NCBI GenBank assembly: GCA_022839785.1
Contig: JALHJW010000005.1
Coordinates: 1 to 64,000, forward strand
Length of the DNA stretch: 64,000 bases
From: Desulfovibrio sp.
Lineage (GTDB): Bacteria; Desulfobacterota; Desulfovibrionia; Desulfovibrionales; Desulfovibrionaceae
Reading direction: 5' to 3'
Shown here: piece by piece, positions 35,106 through 43,637 of the stretch
Numbering within the stretch: the stretch's first letter is position 1
How the letters are laid out: every line of letters begins with the position of its first letter
The notes under the pieces: model-generated
Told to the model about the DNA's origin: nothing
Databases searched by the model: none
The model's input: only the letters and a program-made list of their open reading frames with translations
Translations under genes and position numbers: made by a program

Positions 35106-37745
35106 CTAGGCGAAGGTCATGGTGAAGTTGCCGTCCCCGTCCACGTCCAGGGCCACGGAGGAGGGCATTCCGGCTCCGGACATGTGGGCCAGGATCTCCT
35201 GGGACATGCGCGGCAGGATGTTGCCGGAGAGGATGTACTCGATGTTGCGCGCCCCGGTCTCCACCTCGGTGCAGCGCGCCGCGATGGTCTGGGGCACCGC
35301 GTCCGTCCAGGAGAGGGCCATCTTGTTGTTGGCCGCGAGCCGCTTTTGCAGCGCCTCCAGCTTGAGCGCGGCGATGCGCCCCAGGGCCTCGGCCGAGAGG
35401 CTCCGGTAGGGCACGATGTTCATGCGCGCCAGCAGGGCGGGCTTGAAGTGCTCCGAGAGGATGGGCCGGACAGCGCCGAGCAGCGTGTCCAGCTCCGCCT
35501 TGGCTCCGTCCTTGGTCATCTCCTGGATCACGTCCGAGGCCAGGTTGGAGGTCAGCATGATGATGGTGTTGCGGAAGCTGATCTCCTTGCCCTCGCCGTC
35601 CGTGAGCATGCCCTTGTCGAAGACCTGGTAGAAGAGGTTCATGACGTCCAGGTGGGCTTTTTCCACCTCGTCCAGCAGGACCACGGAGTAGGGGCGCTGG
35701 CGCACGGCCTCGGTGAGCATGCCGCCCTCGCCGTAGCCCACGTAGCCCGGAGGCGAGCCGATGAGCCGCGAGACCGTGTGCTTCTCCTGGAACTCGCTCA
35801 TGTTGATGGTCACCACGCTCTTCTCGTCGCCGAAGAGCATGTCCGCCAGCACGAGGCCGGTCTCGGTCTTGCCCACGCCCGAGGGGCCGACCAGGAGGAA
35901 GGTGCCCACGGGCTGCTCGGGCGCGCGCAGGCCCGCCTTGGAGGCCTTGACGCCCTGCGTCACGGCCGCGATGGCCGCCTCCTGGCCCTTGATGCGCTCG
36001 GCCAGACGCGCCTCCAGGTCCGCCACCACGGCGGCCTGTTCGCGCGCCACCTTGCCCAGGGGGATGCCGGTCCAGTCGCTGACCACCTTGGCCACCACGT
36101 CGGGCGTGACCTCGATGGAGACGAGGCCGTCGCCGAAGCGCGAGGCCTCGTAGGCGGCGCGGGCCTCGTCCAGGGCGGTCCTCAGGTCCGCGGGCGGCTC
36201 CCCGTCCGGGGGCGTCCCGTCGGCCAGGGCCGTGCGCGCCTCCACCAGGGCGTGGGCCGCGTCCAGCTCCTTCTTCCAGCCCGCCCTGACCTCCTCGGCC
36301 TGGGCCGCCAGGGCCGCGATCCTCTCGCCAAGCGCGGCGATGCGCGCCTCGTCCACGGGCGCGCCGTTGGCCTTGTCGCGCTCGATGGCCCGCTTCTCGC
36401 GCTCGGCCGCCTGGCCCGCGCGCTCCTTGTCCTCCAGCTCGCCCGGCTTGGACGAGAGGCTGACCTTGACCCGCGCGCAGGCGGTGTCCAGCAGGTCGAT
36501 GGCCTTGTCCGGCAGGAAGCGCCCGGTGATGTAGCGGTGCGAGAACTCGGCCGCGCACTCGATGGCGTCGTCGCGCACCACCACGCGGTGGGCCTTCTCG
36601 TAGGAGTCGCGGATGCCGCGCAGGATCAGGGCCGCGGTGGCCGGGCTGGGCTCGTCCAGCTTGACGAGCTGGAAGCGCCGGGCCAGGGCCGGGTCCTTCT
36701 CGAAGTATTTCTTGTACTCCTTCCAGGTGGTGGCGGCGCAGGTCTTGATCTCGCCGCGCGCCAGGGCGGGCTTGAGCAGGTTGGCCGCGTCCGAGCCGCC
36801 CGCCGAGCCGCCCGCGCCCACCAGGGTGTGCGCCTCGTCGATGAACAGGACGATGGGCGCGGAGCTGGACTTGATCTCGTCGAGCACGCCTTTGAGCCTG
36901 CGCTCGAACTCGCCCTTCATGCCCGCGCCCGCCTCCAGAAGGCCCATGTCCAGGCCGAGCAGGGTCACGCCCGCCAGCACCTCGGGCACGTCGCCCTCGG
37001 TGATGCGCAGGGCCAGCCCCTCGATCACCGCGGTCTTGCCCACGCCGGGCTCGCCCACCAGAATGGGGTTGTTCTTGCGGCGGCGGGCCAGGATGTCCAC
37101 GATCTGCCTGATCTCGGCGTCGCGGCCGAAGACCGCGTCGATCCTGCCGGCCTTGGCCTTGGCCGTGAAGTCCTCGCAGAACTTGGCGATGAAGCTCTCG
37201 CCCCCCGCGCCCGGCGCGCCGGTCCCGGCCTCCGCGCCGCCGCCCGCCCCGGCCGGGGCCTCGCCCGCCGATTCCGAGGAGGCCCTGGCCAGGTCCCAGA
37301 AGGTCTTTTGCAGCTCCTCGCGGTTGACCTGCCCGAGCTGGTCGGCGTAGCCGCCCTGGGCGTAGAAGCTCGGCTTGCGCAGGAAGGCCAGGAGCACCGC
37401 GCCCGAGCGGATGCGGGCCAGCCCCAGGTCCACCGAGGAGACGAGCCAGGCCGCCTCCAGAAGCTCCATGAGCAGGGGAGAGAAGACCGGCCGCGACGAG
37501 TTGCCCGCCCGGAAGTCCTCCATGGCGTCGGCCAGGGCCTTCTTCACCCGGCCCGCGTCCACGCCGAAGCGGGCCAGGGCCAGGGGCACGTCCGAGGCCT
37601 GCTCCTCCAGGCAGGAGAGCAGGAAGTGCTCCACCGTGACCTCGTAGTGCGTGCGGTTCACGGTCAATCCGGCGGCCGCGTGCAGGGCCTGGGTGCAGAA
37701 GCCGTTGCACTTCTCCAAGAGCGCTTTCATGTCCACGCCGATCAT
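35106..37745 (-). CDS. clpV: T6SS sheath-disassembly ATPase ClpV (TssH)
   Basis: 879 residues. A Clp-N domain (about 1-150) is followed by a Gly/Ala-rich linker and AAA+ domain 1 with Walker A GEPGVGKTA (231-239) and Walker B LFIDEAHTL. A coiled middle domain follows, then AAA+ domain 2 with GPSGVGKTE and VVLLDEVEKAH. ClpV extracts contracted TssB/TssC for recycling. The ATG at 37745 overlaps the tssG stop (ATGA). The Clp-N domain and T6SS context separate it from ClpB. Confidence 0.95.
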   Translation of the reverse strand: MIGVDMKALLEKCNGFCTQALHAAAGLTVNRTHYEVTVEHFLLSCLEEQASDVPLALARFGVDAGRVKKALADAMEDFRAGNSSRPVFSPLLMELLEAAWLVSSVDLGLARIRSGAVLLAFLRKPSFYAQGGYADQLGQVNREELQKTFWDLARASSESAGEAPAGAGGGAEAGTGAPGAGGESFIAKFCEDFTAKAKAGRIDAVFGRDAEIRQIVDILARRRKNNPILVGEPGVGKTAVIEGLALRITEGDVPEVLAGVTLLGLDMGLLEAGAGMKGEFERRLKGVLDEIKSSSAPIVLFIDEAHTLVGAGGSAGGSDAANLLKPALARGEIKTCAATTWKEYKKYFEKDPALARRFQLVKLDEPSPATAALILRGIRDSYEKAHRVVVRDDAIECAAEFSHRYITGRFLPDKAIDLLDTACARVKVSLSSKPGELEDKERAGQAAEREKRAIERDKANGAPVDEARIAALGERIAALAAQAEEVRAGWKKELDAAHALVEARTALADGTPPDGEPPADLRTALDEARAAYEASRFGDGLVSIEVTPDVVAKVVSDWTGIPLGKVAREQAAVVADLEARLAERIKGQEAAIAAVTQGVKASKAGLRAPEQPVGTFLLVGPSGVGKTETGLVLADMLFGDEKSVVTINMSEFQEKHTVSRLIGSPPGYVGYGEGGMLTEAVRQRPYSVVLLDEVEKAHLDVMNLFYQVFDKGMLTDGEGKEISFRNTIIMLTSNLASDVIQEMTKDGAKAELDTLLGAVRPILSEHFKPALLARMNIVPYRSLSAEALGRIAALKLEALQKRLAANNKMALSWTDAVPQTIAARCTEVETGARNIEYILSGNILPRMSQEILAHMSGAGMPSSVALDVDGDGNFTMTFA

Positions 37746-38875
37746 AGCGCCGTGCTCCTTTGTTTGTTGAGGTCGCTTTGCGTGCGCAGGTCGGAAAAGA
37801 GGGCCCGCGGGACCTCGGACCCGGACGCGCCGAGCCAGACGTCGCAGCCGAGGCGGGACCACTGCCCGCCGTCCACGCGGCCGGGCCGGGCCTCGTCCGG
37901 CCGCAGGCTGACGAGCACGTCGAACTCCAGCGGCTCGGTGCAATAGAAGCGCACCAGCCGCACCAGGGCGTCGTGCCACTCGCCGCCGGGGATGACGCGG
38001 GCGAAGTCCTCGGCGTGCAGCGGGCCGACCTCGATGCGGATCTTGCCCGTGTCGTCCCGCACCTCGCTGCCCAGCCAGGCCGTGCCGCCGAGCTGCGCCG
38101 CGTCCGTGCCGAGCAGGCAGCGCTGGTCCTCGGGCACGGGCACGGTGCGCGGCACGCACTGCACCACCCTGGCCTTGGCCCCGGAGCGGTCGGAGAGCAG
38201 GCAGGAGAGTCCCGCGGCCGAGCGCGGGAACTGCGTCAGCAGCCCGGCCGAGCGCAGCAGCAGCCCGGGGATGGAGAAGCTGTTGCGCACCTCGGGATCG
38301 CCCAGCCCCACCAGGCTGTAGAGCCGCTCCATGGTGGCCGCGTCGCGCTCCTCGCAGACCTTGAGGTGCAGGCGGTGGCGCGCCCAGGCCAGGAAGAAGA
38401 GGGTGAAGAAGCCGTCCCCCACCACGTCCAGGAAGTCGCGGCTCACGGAACGGTCGTCGGCCTGCTCGTCGAGCAGCTCCTCGGTGTAGAAGGTGGGCAG
38501 GGGCGAGGAGGGGCCGTAGAGCCCGAGGAAGGTGGCCGTGAGCCGGAAGCGGGCCTGCGCCGCGCCCTCCCCGTTCCTGGCGTCCGCCGCGTCGTCCGGC
38601 CCGGCCTCGGGCGGCAGCTCCTCGACGTCCGTCAGGTCCGTGGGCGGAAAGCCCAGGGAGAGCAGGGCGCGCACCCTGAGCTGCTCGCGCAGGAAGCGCT
38701 CGGCCTTCTCCCCGCCCCCGGCCCCGTGGGCCTGGCGCAGCAGCCGCACGGCCTGCAGGAAGGAGAAGGCGCGCGGATTGGCGCGCAGCCCCTCCAGCAC
38801 CGAGGGCCCGGGCGCGGCGGCCGCATCCGGCGCGGCGCTCACAGCAGGGGCCTGTCGCCCAGCCGTTCGGGCCAT
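37742..38875 (-). CDS. tssG: T6SS baseplate protein TssG
   Basis: 377 residues. Recognisable TssG/ImpH segments are PRAFSFLQAVRLL, ATFLGLYGPSSPLPTFYTEE, FLDVVGDGFFTLFFLAWARH and LLGTDAAQLGGTAWLGSEVRD. With TssF it forms the baseplate wedge. The ATG at 38875 has AAGGAG eight bases upstream and overlaps tssF by 37 bases. A GTG at 38842 (GTGA overlap with the tssF stop) is an alternative start that would remove 11 residues. Confidence 0.92.
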   Translation of the reverse strand: MARTAGRQAPAVSAAPDAAAAPGPSVLEGLRANPRAFSFLQAVRLLRQAHGAGGGEKAERFLREQLRVRALLSLGFPPTDLTDVEELPPEAGPDDAADARNGEGAAQARFRLTATFLGLYGPSSPLPTFYTEELLDEQADDRSVSRDFLDVVGDGFFTLFFLAWARHRLHLKVCEERDAATMERLYSLVGLGDPEVRNSFSIPGLLLRSAGLLTQFPRSAAGLSCLLSDRSGAKARVVQCVPRTVPVPEDQRCLLGTDAAQLGGTAWLGSEVRDDTGKIRIEVGPLHAEDFARVIPGGEWHDALVRLVRFYCTEPLEFDVLVSLRPDEARPGRVDGGQWSRLGCDVWLGASGSEVPRALFSDLRTQSDLNKQRSTAL

Positions 38876-40569
38876 GCGAAGCGCTCCTTGCGCAGGGTGT
38901 CCTCGGCGGTCAGCCGGGTGTAGGAGTTGATGGCCGCGTAGTTGCCCAAAAAGACGTCCAGCACCGAGCCGAAGAGGAACATGTCGCCCTCGCCCGCGAA
39001 GCCCTGGCGGTCCAGGGTCAGGCGGATGTTCTGGCCGCGCGCGATGCGGCCGCGCACGAAGCGCTCGGCGGCGTGCAGCTCCAGCCCCGCGATGGCCTCC
39101 ACGCGGCGGGTGTTGGCCAGCACCGCGGCCCGGTCGCGCGTCTCGGTGAAGATGTAGAGCTTGAGCATGGAGCGCAGGTTGTCCGCCGTGGCCACCGAGA
39201 GGTAGTTGAGAAAGAGGTGCGAGAGCAGCCGCCAGAGCAGGTTGTTGCCCAGCGGCGGCTGCACCGGCGAGGTGGGCGGCCGGATGTTGGCGAACTCGGC
39301 CAGCTCGGGCGAACTCTGGGTGGGCATGCGCACGTCCCCGGCGCGCAGGGTCTCGGGCAGCGAGGCGTTGGTGCACATCACGTCGATGGACAGCGTCTCC
39401 AGCCGCGGCTCCTCCTGCGTCCCGGGGTAGGCCACGGAGAGGTGCAGTTCGGCCCGGCCGTCCAGGGGCGAGAGGCGGTGGTGCAGGGCGTAGACCGGCG
39501 TGGCCTCGACCTGGGGGTTGAACAGCTCGAAGGGCAGGTAGTCGCGCTCCTGCACCGTGCCCTGCACGAAGCCCGTGACCGTGTTCACGGTGTAGACCTG
39601 GTAGTGCCGGGGGTTCTGTCCCGAGGGCCGGATGGGGTACTCGGGCTTCTTGTGGTCGAGCAGGATGGGGTCGGCGTGGTGCGGGAAGAGGTTCAGCGCC
39701 GGGCTGACGAAGAGCTGGAAGTGCTCGGCGCGCATGGGCGGCAGATCCGGGGGCAGCCCGTCGAAGACGAACTCCAGGGAGAAGGCGCGGCCCTGGCCGC
39801 GGCTCGTCCAGGCCGAGAGGTCGAGGTCGAAGAAGAGGAACTTCTCGGGCAGGATGAAGTATTCCTGCAGCACGCGGTAGCCCGGGAAGGAGCGGGCCGG
39901 GAAGGGGATCAGCGTCTCGTCCTCGTCGAAGCCCACGGGCCGCACGGCCGAGGGCCGCAGGGAGAGGGGCGCGCCGCCCGCGCCGGACGTGAGGCGCACC
40001 TCGCGCAGCCGCGTGAAGAGCAGCCAATAGCGCCGCGAGGCCTCGGCGTAGTCCCCGGCGAGATGGAAGCGCAGGCGCTTGGCCGAAAAGGCGGCGAGGT
40101 CGATGGAGGTCAGCCCCAGGGAGAGGCTGAAGCGCCCCTGGCTGCCGCCCTGGGATTCGAAGCTCCCGCCGGTCACGGCCAGGGGATGCAGTTCCACGTC
40201 GTAGCTGGTGGTGAAGGTGCAGCGCGTGCCCTCGCTCTCCACCGAGTCGATGGCCGTGCCCGCCTTGACCGTGAGCGACTCCATGAGGCTGCGCTTGGGC
40301 GTGAAGCGGATCAGGGTCGAGGAGGGGATGGGCCTGAGGTAGTGCGGAAAGATGAGCTGGATGAGGCCGTGCACGATCTCGGGAAAGTCGTCGTCGAGCT
40401 TTTCGTAGATCAGCCCCGAGAGGAAGGCCGTGCCCTCCAGGATGCGCTCCACGTCCGGATCGGCCGACTGCCCGGAGAGCAGCGGGGCCACGGCCGGGTG
40501 CGCCTTGGCGAAGTCCGCGGCCAGATCGCGCAGATGGGAGAGTTCGCGCTGGTAGTACTTGTCGATCAC
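38839..40569 (-). CDS. tssF: T6SS baseplate protein TssF
   Basis: 576 residues. The N-terminus YYQRELSHLRDLAADFAKAH, the segment DPDVERILEGTAFLSGLIYE and the signature IVHGLIQLIFPHYLRPIPS are characteristic of TssF/ImpG. It assembles with TssG, TssE and TssK to start the sheath. It starts 13 bases after the tssE stop. Confidence 0.95.
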   Translation of the reverse strand: MIDKYYQRELSHLRDLAADFAKAHPAVAPLLSGQSADPDVERILEGTAFLSGLIYEKLDDDFPEIVHGLIQLIFPHYLRPIPSSTLIRFTPKRSLMESLTVKAGTAIDSVESEGTRCTFTTSYDVELHPLAVTGGSFESQGGSQGRFSLSLGLTSIDLAAFSAKRLRFHLAGDYAEASRRYWLLFTRLREVRLTSGAGGAPLSLRPSAVRPVGFDEDETLIPFPARSFPGYRVLQEYFILPEKFLFFDLDLSAWTSRGQGRAFSLEFVFDGLPPDLPPMRAEHFQLFVSPALNLFPHHADPILLDHKKPEYPIRPSGQNPRHYQVYTVNTVTGFVQGTVQERDYLPFELFNPQVEATPVYALHHRLSPLDGRAELHLSVAYPGTQEEPRLETLSIDVMCTNASLPETLRAGDVRMPTQSSPELAEFANIRPPTSPVQPPLGNNLLWRLLSHLFLNYLSVATADNLRSMLKLYIFTETRDRAAVLANTRRVEAIAGLELHAAERFVRGRIARGQNIRLTLDRQGFAGEGDMFLFGSVLDVFLGNYAAINSYTRLTAEDTLRKERFAWPERLGDRPLL

Positions 40570-40582
40570 GCCGGGCTCCTGC

Positions 40583-40999
40583 CTACTCCAGGACCGTGAT
40601 GCGGCCGTCCGGGCTGAGGATGGTCTCGAAGACCACCGGGGTCTGCCGCCCTTCCACCGCCACCCGGGCCGCGAGCTTGAAGACGATGGTGAAGGGCTTG
40701 TCCGGCTGCGGCTCGAAGCTCACCTGCACCTGGTCCAGCCTGGGCTCGTAGCGGCGGATGACCTTGGTGATGGCCTCCTCGATGTCCGGGATGGAGTCCG
40801 CCCCGAACGAGCTGGCGATGGCCGTGAAGTCCGGCACGCCGAAATCCGCGGCGATGGGCGCGCTGCCCTGGCGCGTGTTCAGGATCTTGCCCAGGTGCCC
40901 GAGCACCGAGGCCACGGCGGCCTTGGGATCGGCCTCGCCGCGCCAGTCCGGGTCCTGTTCGATGGCCCGCAGCCGCTCAAGGAGCCTCTTTTCGCGCAT
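40583..40999 (-). CDS. tssE: T6SS baseplate gp25-like protein TssE
   Basis: 138 residues. gp25/lysozyme-like fold signatures are VLGHLGKILNTRQGSAPIAA, the FGVPDF element and IRRYEPRLDQVQVSF, which includes the ExR-type core. It connects the baseplate to the sheath. It is separated from hcp by a strong hairpin, so it may be expressed at a lower level than hcp. Confidence 0.95.
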   Translation of the reverse strand: MREKRLLERLRAIEQDPDWRGEADPKAAVASVLGHLGKILNTRQGSAPIAADFGVPDFTAIASSFGADSIPDIEEAITKVIRRYEPRLDQVQVSFEPQPDKPFTIVFKLAARVAVEGRQTPVVFETILSPDGRITVLE

Positions 41000-41020
41000 C
41001 GTCCCGCCTCGCGCCGCAGG

Positions 41021-41056
41021 AAAAGGCGGCCGCGCCCCGCGCGGGGCGCGGCCGCC
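41021..41056 (-). terminator. Terminator/attenuator between hcp and tssE (32-bp perfect palindrome)
   Basis: Positions 41025-41056 are a perfect inverted repeat with 16-base arms (GGCGGCCGCGCCCCGC and its complement) and no spacer. On the minus strand it is followed by TTTT. It starts 7 bases after the hcp stop and ends 22 bases before tssE, so it should release most hcp transcripts and let some read through. Confidence 0.82.
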
Positions 41057-41062
41057 CGGGCC

Positions 41063-41542
41063 TTACGCCTTCCAGTTGTCCGTGTACTCGATGTTGCCGT
41101 CGTTGTAGGTCCAGGTGATCTTGGAGTAGGTGAAGGAGACGTCCTCCATGTCGTGGTAGGGCTTGTTGTCCGGGAGGAAGGTCAGCGGGGTGTGCTCGCG
41201 CATGCTGACGATGATCGCCTCCTCCATCTTCACCGTGTAGTACTTTTCCTCGGTGCCGTCGGGCTTGATGCGGTAGAAGTCCAGGGTCACGGAGCACTGC
41301 TCGCCGGTGCAGCAGGCCTTGAACAGCTTGGGGCTGGCCTGGTCCTTGTGCTTGTAGACGGTGAAAGGGTGGTGGATGCGCTGGCCCGTGGGCAGACCGG
41401 TGTGGGTGTCCTTGGGAATCTCCACGATGTGCGTGGAGCCGTAGACCAGAATCCTGTCCTTCTTGTCGCCGCCCTGCGGGCAGTCGCCCTTGATGTCGCC
41501 CTGGGTCTTGCCTTTGACGGCCATGTAAGCGGTGAGCGCCAT
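41063..41542 (-). CDS. hcp: T6SS tube protein Hcp (TssD)
   Basis: 159 residues. It is an Hcp1-type protein: AYMAVKGKTQGDIKGDC at the start, HPFTVYKHKDQASPKLFKAC in the middle and DVSFTYSKITWTYNDGN near the end. Hexameric Hcp rings form the inner tube propelled through the contracting sheath. AGGAGG precedes the ATG. A strong terminator follows immediately, which fits the known need for far more Hcp than baseplate proteins. Confidence 0.97.
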   Translation of the reverse strand: MALTAYMAVKGKTQGDIKGDCPQGGDKKDRILVYGSTHIVEIPKDTHTGLPTGQRIHHPFTVYKHKDQASPKLFKACCTGEQCSVTLDFYRIKPDGTEEKYYTVKMEEAIIVSMREHTPLTFLPDNKPYHDMEDVSFTYSKITWTYNDGNIEYTDNWKA

Positions 41543-41582
41543 GATCTTCCTCCTATTGGAAACCGTGGTTGGGTGAAACCGC

Positions 41583-43064
41583 CTATTCCTTGTCCAGCTT
41601 GCCGACCAGCGAGAGGGTGAAGCTCGCGCCCATGTACTTGAAGTGGGGGCGCGCCTTCAGCGACACCGAGTACCAGCCCGGGTCCCCGGCCACGTCGTTG
41701 ACCTCGATCCTGGCGAAGCGGAGCGGCCGCTTGCTTCGGGTCGTGGGGTCGGGGTTGTCCATCTCGGTCACGTACTGGCTGATCCACTTGTTCAGCTCGC
41801 TCTCCAGGTCGGTGCGCTCCTTCCAGGTGCCGATGTTCTCGCGCTGGATGACCTTGATGTAGTGGGCCAGCCGGTTCATGATCATCATGTAGGGGAGCTG
41901 GGTGGAGAGCTTGAAGTTCAGCTCCGCCTCCTTGCCCTCCGGGGTGTTGGGGAAGACCTTGGACTTCTGGGCCGAGTTGGCCGAGAAGAAGGCCGCGTTG
42001 TCCGAGCCCTTGCGCATGGTCAGGGCGATGAAGCCCTCCTCGGCCAGCTCGTACTCGCGGCGTTCCGAGATCAGCACCTGGGTCGGGATCTTGGTCTGGG
42101 TCTGGCCCATGGCCTCGAACTGGTAGAGCGGCAGGTTCTCCACCGCGCCGCCGCCCTGCGGGCCGATGATGTTGGCGCACCAGCGGTACTTGGCGAAGCT
42201 GTCCGTGAGGCGCGAGGCGAAGGCGAAGGCCGTGTTGCCCCAGCAGAAGTCCTCGTTGCCCTCGGCCTGCTCCTGGAAGCTGAAGGTCTTGGCGGGCACG
42301 GTGTTCGCGCCGTAGGGCAGCCGGAGCAGGAACTTGGGCAGGGTCAGGCCCACGTAGCGCGCGTCCTCGGATTCGCGGAAGGAGCGCCACTTGGCGTACT
42401 GCGGCATCTCGAAGATGGAGTGCAGGTCCTTCAGGTTCGGGAGCTGCTCCCAGTTCTCGATGCCGAAGAACTCCTTGCCCGCGGCCGCCACGAAGGGCGC
42501 GTGGGCCATGGCCGAGACCGCGCCCACGTACTGCAGGAGCGAGACGTCCTGCGGCCCGGGGCCGAAGTCGTAGTTGGCGACCATGGCCCCGATGGGCTGG
42601 CCGCCGAACTGGCCGTACTCCGCGGTGTAGACCTGCTTGTAGAGGCCGGACTTGACCACCTCCGGGGCGTCCTCGAAGTCCGAGAGCAGGTCCTCTTTCG
42701 AGACGTTCATGAACTCGATCTTGATGTTCTGCCGGAAGTCCGTGCGGTCCACCAGGAACTTGAGCGACCGCCAGGCGGACTCCAGCTTCTGGAACTGCTC
42801 GTCGTGCATGATGGTGTTGACCTGGGCCGAGAGCTTCTGGTCGATCTCGGAGAGCATGTCGTCCACCAGCGCGCCCGAGACCTTGGCCTCGCCGCCTGTC
42901 TGCACGAGCTGCTTGAGGAAGGCCTGCAGCCCGGCCTTGGTCGCGGCGAAACCCTCGTCCGAGGGCTTGAGCTTGGAGGCCTCCACGATCTCGTCGAGGA
43001 TGCTCGGGGCCTCCCCGGTGGCGGCGGCCTGCGCTTCCTGCGCCTGTTTCTGTTCGTCAGCCAT
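41583..43064 (-). CDS. tssC: T6SS contractile sheath large subunit TssC
   Basis: 493 residues. Diagnostic TssC/VipB sequence includes LESAWRSLKFLVDRTDFRQN, GQPIGAMVANYDFGPGPQDV, HAPFVAAAGKEFFGIENW and RLPYGANTVPAKTFSFQE, with a C-terminus SVSLKARPHFKYMGASFTLS. It forms the sheath with TssB. It starts 15 bases after the tssB stop, behind AGGGGGT. Confidence 0.97.
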   Translation of the reverse strand: MADEQKQAQEAQAAATGEAPSILDEIVEASKLKPSDEGFAATKAGLQAFLKQLVQTGGEAKVSGALVDDMLSEIDQKLSAQVNTIMHDEQFQKLESAWRSLKFLVDRTDFRQNIKIEFMNVSKEDLLSDFEDAPEVVKSGLYKQVYTAEYGQFGGQPIGAMVANYDFGPGPQDVSLLQYVGAVSAMAHAPFVAAAGKEFFGIENWEQLPNLKDLHSIFEMPQYAKWRSFRESEDARYVGLTLPKFLLRLPYGANTVPAKTFSFQEQAEGNEDFCWGNTAFAFASRLTDSFAKYRWCANIIGPQGGGAVENLPLYQFEAMGQTQTKIPTQVLISERREYELAEEGFIALTMRKGSDNAAFFSANSAQKSKVFPNTPEGKEAELNFKLSTQLPYMMIMNRLAHYIKVIQRENIGTWKERTDLESELNKWISQYVTEMDNPDPTTRSKRPLRFARIEVNDVAGDPGWYSVSLKARPHFKYMGASFTLSLVGKLDKE

Positions 43065-43079
43065 GTCGCATACCCCCTG

Positions 43080-43565
43080 CTAGCCTTCGATGCCCAGTTC
43101 TTTGAGCAGCTTCTCGCGAGCGCCCGCGTCCTTGATCAGCTCCTGCACCTTCTTGCGGAACTCCGGCACGTTGGCCAGCGGTCCCTTGAGCGCCTTGAGC
43201 GCCTCGCGCAGCTCCATGAGCTTGGCCAGCTCGGGCACGTTGCGCACGATGGCGTCCGGGTCGAAGTCCTTGAGGGACTCGAACTTCAGGCCCACGCCCA
43301 TCTGGTCGTCGGCCTTGCCCGAGAGCTTGTTGGGCACGTTGAGCTTCAGTTCCAGCCCCTGGCCCTTGAGCACGTCGTTGAAGTTGTCCTTGTCGATGGA
43401 CACGGGGTCGCGGTCCTCGACCATGCGGTCGTCGGACCGCAGGGTGAAGTCGCCGAGCACCATCATCTTGAGGGGCAGCTCGACCTCCTCCTTGGCGTCA
43501 CCCGTGGCCGGCCTGTAGACGATGTTGACCCGCTCCTTGGGGGCGACTGAGCCTTCCTGCGCCAT
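43080..43565 (-). CDS. tssB: T6SS contractile sheath small subunit TssB
   Basis: 161 residues. TssB/VipA signature sequences are APKERVNIVYRPATGDAKEE, LPLKMMVLGDFTLRSDD and VSIDKDNFNDVLKGQGLEL. The ATG at 43565 is preceded by AAGGAGG. An in-frame ATG at 43622 would add 19 untypical residues. A 72-bp gap with a small hairpin separates it from tssA. Confidence 0.96.
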   Translation of the reverse strand: MAQEGSVAPKERVNIVYRPATGDAKEEVELPLKMMVLGDFTLRSDDRMVEDRDPVSIDKDNFNDVLKGQGLELKLNVPNKLSGKADDQMGVGLKFESLKDFDPDAIVRNVPELAKLMELREALKALKGPLANVPEFRKKVQELIKDAGAREKLLKELGIEG

Positions 43566-43600
43566 TGTGATCCTCCTTGCGGTCCGTATGATATTCAGGA

Positions 43601-43618
43601 CCGGGGCGGCAGCCCCGG
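43601..43618 (-). promoter_or_regulatory. Hairpin in the tssA-tssB gap
   Basis: CCGGGGC and GCCCCGG (43601-43607, 43612-43618) pair around a 4-base loop. On the minus strand it is followed by TCCTGAATATC and then the tssB ribosome-binding site. No T-run is present, so it is not a clear terminator. It could stabilise the processed tssBC mRNA. Confidence 0.4.
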
Positions 43619-43637
43619 ACATCCTCGAATCCTTGTG

